DNA from: Bacillota bacterium
GTDB lineage: Bacteria; Bacillota; Clostridia; Acetivibrionales; DSM-1351
DNA length: 64,000 nucleotides
NCBI GenBank assembly: GCA_023460955.1
Contig: JAEWOH010000070.1
Span: 124,001-188,000 of the forward strand
Reading direction: 5' to 3'
Both the position numbers and the translations under genes were made by a program. Below, piece after piece: positions 36,213-43,846 of this stretch. How positions within the stretch are numbered: the stretch's first letter is position 1; each line of letters starts with the position of its first letter. The notes under the pieces are model-generated. The model did not search any database. It saw nothing but the letters and a program-made list of their open reading frames with translations, and was not told the DNA's origin.

Positions 36213-37088
36213 ATGAAATATGGTATTTATTATGCTTACTGGGAAAGACAGTGGGGAGGAGAGTATCTTCCTTATATAGAAAGGGTTGCAGGGCTTGGCT
36301 TTGACATTCTTGAAATTTCATGTGCATCCCTTCTTTACATGAGCGACCGACAAATTGAAGAACTTTGTTATGCAAAAGAAAAATATGGCATAGCCCTCAC
36401 TGGAGGTTATGGACCGAAGGCAAGTGAGAACATCGCTTCCGGTGATGCAGCAGTTGTGGTTAACGCACTTAACTTTTGGAATAAAACCTTTAAAATATTG
36501 AAAAGGCTGGGTATTAGTTTAGTTGGGGGTGGACTATATTCCTACTGGCCGGTTGATTACTCCAATACTATAGATAAAGAAGCAGAACTTTTCCGCAGTA
36601 TAGCCGGTGTGAAAAAAATGGCCGCTATGGCTGCAGATTATGGCATTACTCTTGGTATGGAGGTCTTAAACCGCTTCGAGGGATACCTTTTAAATACTGC
36701 AGAAGAAGGTGTCGAATTTATTAAAGCGGTGGACAGTCACAATGTAAAACTTATGCTTGATACTTTTCATATGAATATTGAAGAAGATAGCCTCGGAGGA
36801 GCCATTCGTACTACCGGTAAATACCTTGGTCACTTTCATATCGGTGAGTGCAACCGTCGTGTGCCAGGTAAGGGACGTATCCCCTGGCAGGAAATAGGTT
36901 GTGCTCTGAGGGATATTGGCTACGACGGTGCGGTTGTAATGGAGCCCTTTGTTCTGATGGGTGGCCAGGTTGGCGCTGATATTAAGGTATGGCGTGACCT
37001 TTCCAAAAGAGCGTCATCAGGGCAACTTGACAAGGATGCGAAAGATGCCCTGGAATTCACAAAGTATATTTTTGAAAGGGGAGTTTAA
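36213..37088 (+). CDS. Ketose 3-epimerase (D-allulose/D-tagatose 3-epimerase type)
   Basis: 291 residues. A TIM-barrel sugar epimerase that interconverts ketohexoses at C3, for example D-allulose and D-fructose. Metal and catalytic residues stand at E150 (GMEVLNRFE), D183 (MLDTFHMNIEED), H209 (GHFHIGE) and E244 (VVMEPFV), the same numbers I recall for the Clostridium cellulolyticum D-psicose 3-epimerase, whose sequence is also similar at the start (KYGIYYAYWE) and around CNRRVPGKGRIPW. In this operon it would turn an imported or oxidised rare ketose into fructose, the likely substrate of the PfkB kinase further down. The dehydrogenase gene starts 1 bp after its stop. Confidence 0.9.
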   Translation: MKYGIYYAYWERQWGGEYLPYIERVAGLGFDILEISCASLLYMSDRQIEELCYAKEKYGIALTGGYGPKASENIASGDAAVVVNALNFWNKTFKILKRLGISLVGGGLYSYWPVDYSNTIDKEAELFRSIAGVKKMAAMAADYGITLGMEVLNRFEGYLLNTAEEGVEFIKAVDSHNVKLMLDTFHMNIEEDSLGGAIRTTGKYLGHFHIGECNRRVPGKGRIPWQEIGCALRDIGYDGAVVMEPFVLMGGQVGADIKVWRDLSKRASSGQLDKDAKDALEFTKYIFERGV

Positions 37089-37089
37089 A

Positions 37090-38112
37090 ATGTTACAGGC
37101 GGTAATGACAGTACCTGGTAAAATAGTATATCAAGAAGTCCCAGTTCCAGAAGTGGGAGATAATCAGATAAAAGTTAAAATGAAAATTATAGGTGTTTGT
37201 GGCTCAGATATTCATGTGAACCATGGAAAGCATCCTTACACAAGTTATCCGGTAGTTCAAGGACATGAGGTATCTGCAGTTGTTGAAGAGGTCGGTGCCT
37301 TGGTCACTAATGTGAAGGTTGGTGACAGGGTAACAATTCAGCCGCAGGTTGTGTGCGGTAAATGCTATCCCTGCACTCATGGCATGTATAATGACTGTGA
37401 AGTCTTAAAGGTTATGGGGTTTCAAACTACTGGAATGGCCAGTGAGTACTTTGTGGTAGACGCAGAGAAAGCAATAAAACTTCCGGAAGGAATGAGCTAT
37501 GACCATGGTGCCATGATTGAGCCTCTAGCTGTTGCGGTACACGCTGTTCGCCGTTACGGAAACGTTGAAGGCAAGTCCGTTCTGGTACTGGGCGGCGGTC
37601 CTATCGGCAATCTGGTGGCACAGACAGCTAAGGGGATGGGTGCTGCCAAGGTACTGCTATCAGAGCTTAGCGAATATCGTCTGAAGACGGCTGAAAAATG
37701 TGGAATCAATACTGTAAACCCAAAGGAACAGGATTTAAAGGAAGCCATTATCAACTCTTTTGGAAATGATGGTGCAGATGTAATCTTTGAATGCATAGGA
37801 ATAAATGCTACAATGAAGCAGGCGATTGAGTATGCCAGAAAGGGAAGTGACATTGTGGTAGTTGGTGTATTCGCCGACCTTGGAACCATTAATATGGGCT
37901 TTGTACAGGACCATGAGCTGCGGATAATCGGCACAGCTATGTATAGGGTGGAGGACTACATTGAAGCAATTCGTCTTGTCAGAGAAGGTCTTATCGAATT
38001 TGACTCGTTAATTACTCATAGGGTACCTTTCCTCGAATACGAAAAAGCATACAAGATCATAGATGAGCAAAAGGACAAAGCCATGAAGGTTCTTATAGAT
38101 ATGGATTCATGA
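37090..38112 (+). CDS. Zinc-dependent medium-chain dehydrogenase (sorbitol/polyol type)
   Basis: 340 residues from ATG 37090 (GGGGAG upstream; the longer frame from 36961 is inside the epimerase gene). Catalytic zinc ligands: C37 (GVCGSD), H59/E60 (QGHE) and E144 (MIEPLAV). Structural zinc cysteines: C89, C92, C95, C103. The NAD site is VLVLGGGPIGNLVAQ, followed by an acidic-poor SELSEYR loop. It most likely oxidises a polyol to the ketose, or the reverse, next to the ketose epimerase. Its 3' end carries a fresh 26-bp tandem duplication that changes the terminus from MD-stop to MDS-stop. Confidence 0.88.
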   Translation: MLQAVMTVPGKIVYQEVPVPEVGDNQIKVKMKIIGVCGSDIHVNHGKHPYTSYPVVQGHEVSAVVEEVGALVTNVKVGDRVTIQPQVVCGKCYPCTHGMYNDCEVLKVMGFQTTGMASEYFVVDAEKAIKLPEGMSYDHGAMIEPLAVAVHAVRRYGNVEGKSVLVLGGGPIGNLVAQTAKGMGAAKVLLSELSEYRLKTAEKCGINTVNPKEQDLKEAIINSFGNDGADVIFECIGINATMKQAIEYARKGSDIVVVGVFADLGTINMGFVQDHELRIIGTAMYRVEDYIEAIRLVREGLIEFDSLITHRVPFLEYEKAYKIIDEQKDKAMKVLIDMDS

Positions 38113-38133
38113 AGGTTCTTATAGATATGGATT
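38082..38133 (+). repeat. Perfect 26-bp tandem duplication across the dehydrogenase stop codon
   Basis: Bases 38082-38107 are repeated exactly at 38108-38133 (unit begins CATGAAGGTTCTTATAG). The ancestral reading would have ended at GAT TAA; the inserted copy puts TCA TGA after GAT, adding one serine. Confidence 0.95.
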
Positions 38134-38160
38134 AAAGAAGTAAAATACTATTGTAAAGGA

Positions 38161-39147
38161 ATGATTAATATTTTTGATGTAGTAGCATTAGGAGAATTAT
38201 TAATTGATTTTACGCCTACTGGAAATTCCTCTTCAAATAATTTATGTTTTGAAAGAAACCCGGGAGGAGCTCCGGCTAATGTTCTTACGGCTGTGTCTAA
38301 ATTGGGGGGGAAGAGCGCTTTTATCGGAAAGGTAGGAAACGATCAATTCGGTAAATACCTAAAGAGTGTACTTGAGGATAACCATATAGATGCCAGGAGC
38401 TTGAGCTTCTCTGAAAAAGTTAACACAACACTTGCCTTCGTTCACCTTGATAAAAGCGGAGACAGAAGCTTCAGTTTTTACAGAAGCCCGGGCGCGGACC
38501 TGATGCTTTCCCCGGAGGATCTTGAATTGGATGTTATAAAGGACTGTAAAATATTTCACTTTGGCTCTTTATCTATGACAAATGAACCCGCAAGAAGTGC
38601 TACCTTAAAAGCAGCAGAATATGCTAAAAGTGAGGGAAAAATAATCTCCTATGACCCCAATTGGAGGCCGCTTCTGTGGGAAAATGACATGGCAGCACGG
38701 TCTGGTATGCTTTTGGGGTTAGAATATGCAGATATATTAAAAATATCAGAAATAGAAATGGAATTCCTGACAGGTGAAAGCAATCTTGAAAACGGAAGTA
38801 AAATACTTTTTGATAAAGGAATAAAGCTTGTACTTGTGACGTTAGGTCCTAAGGGCTGTTTTTACAGGTGCGCTGAAGGCTGTGGTCATTTAAACACCTA
38901 TGATACAAAGGTTGTTGATACAACAGGCGCAGGAGATGCTTTCCTTGGAGGAATCCTTTATCAGATAAGCAGAATTCAGTTACCATTAGTTGAGATAAAT
39001 AAAACAGTGATGACAAATATTATTGACTTCTCTAATGCAGTTGGAGCCCTTTGTGCCTCAAAGAGGGGAGCCATTCCTGCAATGCCTTCTCTATCTGAAG
39101 TAATGGACTGTATGAATAAATTTCAAAAAATTAGCATAACTGTGTAG
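38161..39147 (+). CDS. PfkB-family carbohydrate kinase (fructokinase-like)
   Basis: 328 residues. ATP-dependent sugar kinase of the ribokinase superfamily. Visible: LGELLIDFTP start, the first PfkB signature around GGAPANVLTAVSKLGGKSAF, and the second signature DTTGAGDAFLGG, with D259 as catalytic base. The overall pattern is that of fructokinases, in accord with the upstream ketose 3-epimerase supplying fructose. The ribosome binding site (AAAGGA) abuts the ATG unusually closely; no better start exists. Last gene of the sugar operon, followed by a terminator at 39231. Confidence 0.88.
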   Translation: MINIFDVVALGELLIDFTPTGNSSSNNLCFERNPGGAPANVLTAVSKLGGKSAFIGKVGNDQFGKYLKSVLEDNHIDARSLSFSEKVNTTLAFVHLDKSGDRSFSFYRSPGADLMLSPEDLELDVIKDCKIFHFGSLSMTNEPARSATLKAAEYAKSEGKIISYDPNWRPLLWENDMAARSGMLLGLEYADILKISEIEMEFLTGESNLENGSKILFDKGIKLVLVTLGPKGCFYRCAEGCGHLNTYDTKVVDTTGAGDAFLGGILYQISRIQLPLVEINKTVMTNIIDFSNAVGALCASKRGAIPAMPSLSEVMDCMNKFQKISITV

Positions 39148-39230
39148 TGGATTCAGGTAGTAGGATACAGCCTATTGTAACGGTATAAATAAAATAGGAA
39201 ACACCATTAAAATTAATATTCTGAATATGT

Positions 39231-39267
39231 AAAAAAAAGTTACTTGCGGTTTAGTAGCTTTTTTTTA
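39231..39267 (+). terminator. Intrinsic terminator of the sugar operon
   Basis: AAAAAAGTTACT (to 39244) pairs with AGTAGCTTTTTT (from 39253), giving a stem that ends in a run of eight T. Confidence 0.8.
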
Positions 39268-39350
39268 CGTGGGTCCAGCAATGCTGGAACACACTTGCTA
39301 GTGTAAGTCAAGTGAGCTTCCCAAGAGGTCCGAAGGGTAATTTTTTCTTA
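39268..39350. other. Possible structured element between sugar operon and sdpR
   Basis: A more GC-rich patch in AT-rich surroundings, with short nested inverted repeats: TCCAGC/GCTGGA (around an AAT loop), CACTT/AAGTG and CTTC/GAAG, followed by a TTTTTT run near 39343-39348. No known RNA family is recognised. Confidence 0.3.
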
Positions 39351-39368
39351 TCCATAAAAATAATTGAA

Positions 39369-39449
39369 AACATTTAGATAAATTTCTAAATGTATGTTGA
39401 TGTTTTAAATTTTTGATGCTAAAATACATTTAGATAGAAATCTAAATGT
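39369..39449 (+). promoter_or_regulatory. Twin SdpR-type operators flanking the sdpRI promoter
   Basis: Two inverted repeats, each ACATTTAGA-N6-TCTAAATGT, at 39369-39392 and 39426-39449, 57 bp apart. Between them lies a promoter: TTGATG (39396-39401), 17-bp spacer, TAAAAA (39419-39424). An ArsR-type dimer on each site would block the promoter from both sides, consistent with autorepression as known for SdpR. Confidence 0.8.
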
Positions 39450-39469
39450 AATGAAAAGGAGGCTGGTAC

Positions 39470-39754
39470 ATGGGCTTTCAAGAAACATTTAAAGCTCTTT
39501 CAGATAAAACACGCAGAGAAATATTGAATATACTTAAAAAAAGCGATATGACAGCTGGAGACATTGCAGAAAAATTCTCGATGACACAAGCTACGGTTTC
39601 GCATCATTTATCTGTGCTGAAGGAAGCGGGTCTAATTTATGACAGAAGAGAAGGCAAGTATATCATATATGAGTTAAACACCTCTGTAATTGAGGAAATT
39701 ATGAAATGGCTTACAGATTTGAAAGGAGAGGATCATAGTGAAAGTGAAAAATAA
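39470..39754 (+). CDS. sdpR: ArsR-family autorepressor, SdpR-like
   Basis: 94 residues. A small winged-helix protein: KALSDKTRREILNIL, then the recognition region TQATVSHHLSVLKEAGLI and wing (YDRREGKYIIYEL). No metal-binding CxC motif, as in SdpR. In Bacillus subtilis SdpR represses sdpRI and is sequestered by membrane SdpI when the SdpC toxin is bound. Here sdpI overlaps its 3' end by 17 bp, and twin palindromes bracket the promoter. No SdpABC toxin genes lie in the window. Confidence 0.9.
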   Translation: MGFQETFKALSDKTRREILNILKKSDMTAGDIAEKFSMTQATVSHHLSVLKEAGLIYDRREGKYIIYELNTSVIEEIMKWLTDLKGEDHSESEK

Positions 39755-40364
39755 TAAAAGACTTCCAAAAATTTTATGGGTATTACTAATTATGCCACTT
39801 GCTGCGTCCATAATACTTTATACGAGATTACCTGAAAGCATACCTATTCATTGGAATATTAACGGAGAAATTGACCAATATGTACACAAAATTTTCGGAG
39901 CATTTTTTATTCCTGTACTATCCATCATATTCTTATTAACTTATATCCCATTAGTTCCAAAAGAAAGTTTTAATAAGTCACCAAGGATTTATTACTCATT
40001 AGCGTATGTGATAGCTATCTTATTTTTCGGAATGCATATCACTATCATTAGTATAAGTCTGGGTGCAGATTTTTTAAAAATGGATTTTGTAGCAAAGTTC
40101 ATTATTGGGTTAGCTATTATGATTCTTGGTAATTTTATGCCTAAACTTAAACCAAACGAAAAAGAAATGTCTCAAAGCACATGGATGTTGAAAGCCCAGA
40201 GACATGGTGGTTATGTCTGGTTTATATCAGGAATTATTTTTATGATTTTGGCATTTATTCCTGGAACAGCAAGCGCAATAATTTACTTTTGTATATTAGC
40301 AGTTATTTCATTTGAACCAATTCTTTATGCATATTTGCGTTATGGGAAAAAGTCAAATATGTAG
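39738..40364 (+). CDS. sdpI: SdpI-family immunity/signalling membrane protein
   Basis: 208 residues from GTG 39738 (GGAGAG 7 nt upstream). Six hydrophobic segments are expected. The first part is a DUF1648 domain with the signature LPESIPIHWNINGEIDQY; the second part carries the SdpI-type pattern GNFMPKLKPNE and a membrane segment after WFISGIIF. It confers resistance to an SdpC-like peptide and may titrate the repressor to the membrane. Translationally coupled to sdpR. Confidence 0.88.
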   Translation: MKVKNNKRLPKILWVLLIMPLAASIILYTRLPESIPIHWNINGEIDQYVHKIFGAFFIPVLSIIFLLTYIPLVPKESFNKSPRIYYSLAYVIAILFFGMHITIISISLGADFLKMDFVAKFIIGLAIMILGNFMPKLKPNEKEMSQSTWMLKAQRHGGYVWFISGIIFMILAFIPGTASAIIYFCILAVISFEPILYAYLRYGKKSNM

Positions 40365-40472
40365 TTGAATTCAGTATATTCTATCACTATGCTTTTCCAT
40401 ACTGTAGTTTACTGAAAACCTACCTTATAACAGTTCCGCTATCACTAGCGATAATGAACTACAAATTAATTA

Positions 40473-40530
40473 TTGACTTATTTTTATATTTGGCTTATTA
40501 TATGAACATAGTTCACGAACATGGTTCATA
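40473..40530 (+). promoter_or_regulatory. Sigma-A promoter and TetR operator of the regulator-pump operon
   Basis: TTGACT (40473-40478), 17-bp spacer, TATTAT (40496-40501): a near-consensus promoter. Immediately downstream is a 30-bp palindrome (40501-40530) with arms TATGAAC/GTTCATA and inner GTTC-AC-GAAC, covering the transcription start. It is the natural autorepressor site of the TetR protein coded just after. Confidence 0.75.
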
Positions 40531-40549
40531 TAATTATGGAGGGGATAAA

Positions 40550-41077
40550 GTGCCAAAGATAATTGAAAATATCAGAGAAATTATTCTCTTGAAAGGAAAG
40601 GAAATGCTGCTTGAAGAAAGCTATGGCAACTTTAACATCCGTAAGCTTGCAAAAAGCTGTGGTCTGGGACTTGGAACCCTTTATAATCATTTTGAAAATA
40701 AGGAGATGTTAGTATACCACATTTTTTTAAGTGATTGGGAAAATACCATTGAGCTTGCAGATAAAATGAAGGAAGAGAAGTTGCCGATAAGAGAAAAGCT
40801 GAATAGGATATATATCTCGCTGGAAACCTTTGTAAGCCAATACATGAGGGTGTTTTGGGAGATGGCTGAAAGCCGCCAATCGGGATGTCCAAGTGATCGT
40901 TATGATGAATTGCAGAGCAAAATAAAGGAGATTATCCTTTCCGAACAAGCACGCGGTAACATAAATAACAATACTGATGTAGATAAATTGGCATATTTTA
41001 TTATGACCAATATGTTAAGCAATATTAAATCAAACTATATAACTTTTGATGAAATGATGGACTTTATTAAGATTTAA
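40550..41077 (+). CDS. TetR-family transcriptional repressor
   Basis: 175 residues from GTG 40550, preceded by GGAGGGG. The longer frame from 40454 would begin upstream of the promoter and cannot be right. The N-terminal helix-turn-helix reads FNIRKLAKSCGLGLGTLYNH, followed by FENKEMLVYHIF. The C-terminal effector domain is not assignable. It precedes the MFS pump by 13 bp, the usual layout of a drug- or lipid-responsive repressor and its efflux pump. Confidence 0.88.
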   Translation: MPKIIENIREIILLKGKEMLLEESYGNFNIRKLAKSCGLGLGTLYNHFENKEMLVYHIFLSDWENTIELADKMKEEKLPIREKLNRIYISLETFVSQYMRVFWEMAESRQSGCPSDRYDELQSKIKEIILSEQARGNINNNTDVDKLAYFIMTNMLSNIKSNYITFDEMMDFIKI

Positions 41078-41090
41078 GGAGGTAGGAAAT

Positions 41091-43604
41091 ATGTCGGCAG
41101 AAAATCAAGCATTAAGTGCAAAGACAAGCAACAACCGCAGACTCTGGTTGACAGCATCCGTTTATCTTTTAGGATTATTCATGGGTGCTATAGACACAGG
41201 AATTGTAACCCCTGCAAGAACTATTATTCAAAATAACCTTCAAGTTGATGATAAAACAGGTATTTGGATGATAACAATTTATACCTTGGCCTACGCCGCA
41301 AGTATACCTGTTATGGGGAAATTGGCAGATAAATTCGGAAGAAAATATGTTTATATTATTGCCATTTTCCTTTTTGGAACAGGATCTTTGTTCTGTGGCC
41401 TTTCTGAGCAATTCGGAAGTTTTACCATGCTTCTTATTGCACGTGTTGTGCAGGCAATCGGTGGTGGAGGTATAGTTCCTATTGCAACTGCGGAATTTGG
41501 TACCACGTTCCCGCCTGAAAAGCGAGGAATGGCTTTAGGACTTGTCGGAGGAGTATACGGTATTGCTAATGTATTCGGATCCTCTGCAGGTAGCGCAATA
41601 TTGGATATATTCGGTAAGAATAACTGGCAGTTTATATTTTATATTAACATTCCAATAACAATATTTATTGTTATAACAGGTTTATTGGTACTAAAGAATA
41701 ATAAAACTGACAATGTAAGCAAAATAGATAAGCTTGGAATTTTACTTATAGTTTCCATGATATTATCACTGCTATATGGGCTTAAGAATATTGATTTCTT
41801 TAATTTCAGTGAGAGCATAAAAGATGTGTCAGTTTATCCGTTTATCATAATATTTGTATTACTACTGCCACTTTTTATACTGGCAGAAAAGAAAGCACAA
41901 GACCCGGTTATGAATCTGAGCTATTTTACAAATCCTCGTATAGTAGTAACCTTTATAATCAGCTTCATAACAGGAATTTTGTTAATGGGAACCATATTTA
42001 TTCCACAGTTCTCAGAAAATGCTGTTAAAATTTCTACCGGAAGCGGAGGATATTTCGTCATCATACTTGGCTTATTTGCCGGAGTAGGAGCTCCAATGTC
42101 CGGAAAGCTTATTGATAAATACGGCGCCAAAAGTATACTGCTTCTGGGCTTTTCAATATCCTTGATAGGTTCGGCTTTTTTGATACTTGTAACAACTAAC
42201 TATCCGGGTTTGGTAACTGTAGTAATAAGTTTACTGCTTATAGGACTTGGAATGGGCTTTACTATAGGAGCACCACTTAATTATATGATGCTTGAGAATA
42301 CAAAAAAAGAAGAAGCCAATTCCGCACTGGCTGCACTTTCTTTAATCAGATCTATTGGAACAACTATTGCACCAGCAATTTTGATAGGCTTTCTTGCACA
42401 TGCAGGCAGTTCTTTACAGGATAGGGAATTGGCAATTTTACCAAAAGAAGTTACTGTACCACAATTGCCATATGCACAGGAACTCTCAGAGAAGTTAAAT
42501 AAACTTAAGACAGATGAAACAATGAAGGATAAACTTGCCGGAATTGAATTCCCGGATCTTGCTTCAAAAACAAAAGTGGAAATAAATATGAAGGGTGATG
42601 GCAATTCCAAGCTTCCTGAGGATTTGGTTGAACTGTTAAAGACTGCTGATGTAACAAACATTACAGAGAGAATTAAAATTCTTTCCTCAAGAATGTTTAA
42701 TGAAAATACCCCCGCTGTCATTTCTGATATTCAGAATGGTGTTCAAAAGGGTATAGATGGTATTAAAACAGGTATACCTGAAATGGATAAAGGAGTTTCA
42801 GACCTTAAAGAAGCTGTCAATGGAGTTACAAATGGAATAGATGGAATGAAAAAGGCAGTTGCCGGCATGGATACAGGTATAGCTGAGATGGAAGGTGCTA
42901 TCGCCTCACAGGAAACGGCTCTTACACAGCTTAACAGCCTGTATGACCAGATGACAAAAATGATGAACCAAGCTCCGAAGGGTGCTGCTTATCCGGGTAG
43001 TTCAACCGGCACACAGCCAGCAGGGGCAGCACCGACTGGTATGGGCGCACCAGCAGGTACAGGAGCGCCTGCCGGTGTTGGAGGCAAGTCAATCCTGGAT
43101 ATGATTCCTAAGGATGTAAAGGCAAAAATTCCTGCTGATGCACTGGAGCAGCTTAAGGATGTCAAAACCCCGGCTGATCTGAAGGCTAAAATTAAGTCAC
43201 TGGAGAATGCAAAGAAAGCCCTGACTGCTCAAGTTGCTACACTGACAAAACAAAGGCAGGATATGCTTACTAAATTGAATGAAACCACTGCAAAACGTGA
43301 GGAGATGTTGGGAGCAATTTCTTCAATAGAAGCTGCTAAAGGTGATATAAATGATACCATCAGCAAGATGACAGCCATGAAAGATGCTGTTCCCGCGGCT
43401 TTTGAGGAAGCAAATAAAAATTACCTTGCTGAAATTGATAAGCTTGCCCCAAAGATTGAGTCAGAGTACCAAAGCACTTTGAATGTAGGTTTCAAGCAAA
43501 TTTATCTGGCTACAGGTATTTCTGCTCTGGCAGGAATGATACTTCTTATATTCTATAGAAAAAAACACAATGCAGAGTTAAATGCTAGCTCGGAACAAGT
43601 TTAG
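41091..43604 (+). CDS. DHA2-type MFS efflux transporter with a very large extracytoplasmic loop
   Basis: 837 residues, against roughly 480-550 for ordinary 14-segment DHA2 pumps. Residues 1-440 hold about 13 membrane segments with motif A (GKLADKFGRKYV) and motif C-like GxxxGPxxGG-type region (GGVYGIANVFGSSAG). From about 440 to 800 lies a soluble insertion: a Lys/Glu-rich helical region, repeated GxxxMxxGIxxM-type heptads, a Pro/Gly/Ala linker (GAAPTGMGAPAGTGAPAGVG) and a long coiled coil. A last membrane segment (about 803-823) returns it to the membrane. The loop suggests a link across the cell wall, or a role resembling MmpL-like or YhgE-type proteins (inference). Terminator at 43691. Confidence 0.85.
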   Translation: MSAENQALSAKTSNNRRLWLTASVYLLGLFMGAIDTGIVTPARTIIQNNLQVDDKTGIWMITIYTLAYAASIPVMGKLADKFGRKYVYIIAIFLFGTGSLFCGLSEQFGSFTMLLIARVVQAIGGGGIVPIATAEFGTTFPPEKRGMALGLVGGVYGIANVFGSSAGSAILDIFGKNNWQFIFYINIPITIFIVITGLLVLKNNKTDNVSKIDKLGILLIVSMILSLLYGLKNIDFFNFSESIKDVSVYPFIIIFVLLLPLFILAEKKAQDPVMNLSYFTNPRIVVTFIISFITGILLMGTIFIPQFSENAVKISTGSGGYFVIILGLFAGVGAPMSGKLIDKYGAKSILLLGFSISLIGSAFLILVTTNYPGLVTVVISLLLIGLGMGFTIGAPLNYMMLENTKKEEANSALAALSLIRSIGTTIAPAILIGFLAHAGSSLQDRELAILPKEVTVPQLPYAQELSEKLNKLKTDETMKDKLAGIEFPDLASKTKVEINMKGDGNSKLPEDLVELLKTADVTNITERIKILSSRMFNENTPAVISDIQNGVQKGIDGIKTGIPEMDKGVSDLKEAVNGVTNGIDGMKKAVAGMDTGIAEMEGAIASQETALTQLNSLYDQMTKMMNQAPKGAAYPGSSTGTQPAGAAPTGMGAPAGTGAPAGVGGKSILDMIPKDVKAKIPADALEQLKDVKTPADLKAKIKSLENAKKALTAQVATLTKQRQDMLTKLNETTAKREEMLGAISSIEAAKGDINDTISKMTAMKDAVPAAFEEANKNYLAEIDKLAPKIESEYQSTLNVGFKQIYLATGISALAGMILLIFYRKKHNAELNASSEQV

Positions 43605-43672
43605 TTAGTAAGTCGGCATTGCAATAATTAATACCCTTCATTGGGGCTTAACAAATTCATAATAAAAAATAA

Positions 43673-43723
43673 GGAACAATATGCAGAAAAACGACCCTTT
43701 TTTACAAAATAGGGTCGCTTTTT
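43673..43723 (+). terminator. Intrinsic terminator, left member of a repeated terminator cassette
   Basis: CGACCCT (43692-43698) pairs with AGGGTCG (43711-43717), followed by a T run. The block from GGAACAATATGCA through the hairpin recurs almost unchanged at 53815-53858 on the other side of module 2. Confidence 0.85.
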
Positions 43724-43771
43724 TGTTATTTGTGTTAGATTTTTGTTGAATTTATTCTGGATAAAGAAAAA

Positions 43772-43820
43772 AATCCATAAATATCGGCGGCTGTTACTTG
43801 CTTAAGAGAATATCTGGATT
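43772..43820 (+). other. Leader stem-loop of the giant surface gene
   Basis: AATCCA (43772-43777) pairs with TGGATT (43815-43820) and ATAT (43781-43784) with ATAT (43810-43813), enclosing a 25-nt loop with a GGCGGC patch. It lies 26 bp before the start codon. It does not match a riboswitch class known to me. Confidence 0.4.
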
Positions 43821-43846
43821 AAAACAAAAAAGGATAGGTGAATTCA

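Noticed and set aside
34254..39147. ATPase component of the sugar ABC transporter
   Set aside because: Looked for Walker motifs throughout the operon; none found. Family 1 carbohydrate importers often share an ATPase coded elsewhere.
40454..40549. Longer N-terminus for the TetR regulator
   Set aside because: The extra codons lie over the -35, -10 and operator sequences; GTG 40550 follows GGAGGGG and starts at the expected place for the family.
43772..43820. Cyclic-di-GMP riboswitch in the leader of the giant surface gene
   Set aside because: A stem-loop is present, but the conserved GEMM core sequence is absent and the element is too short.
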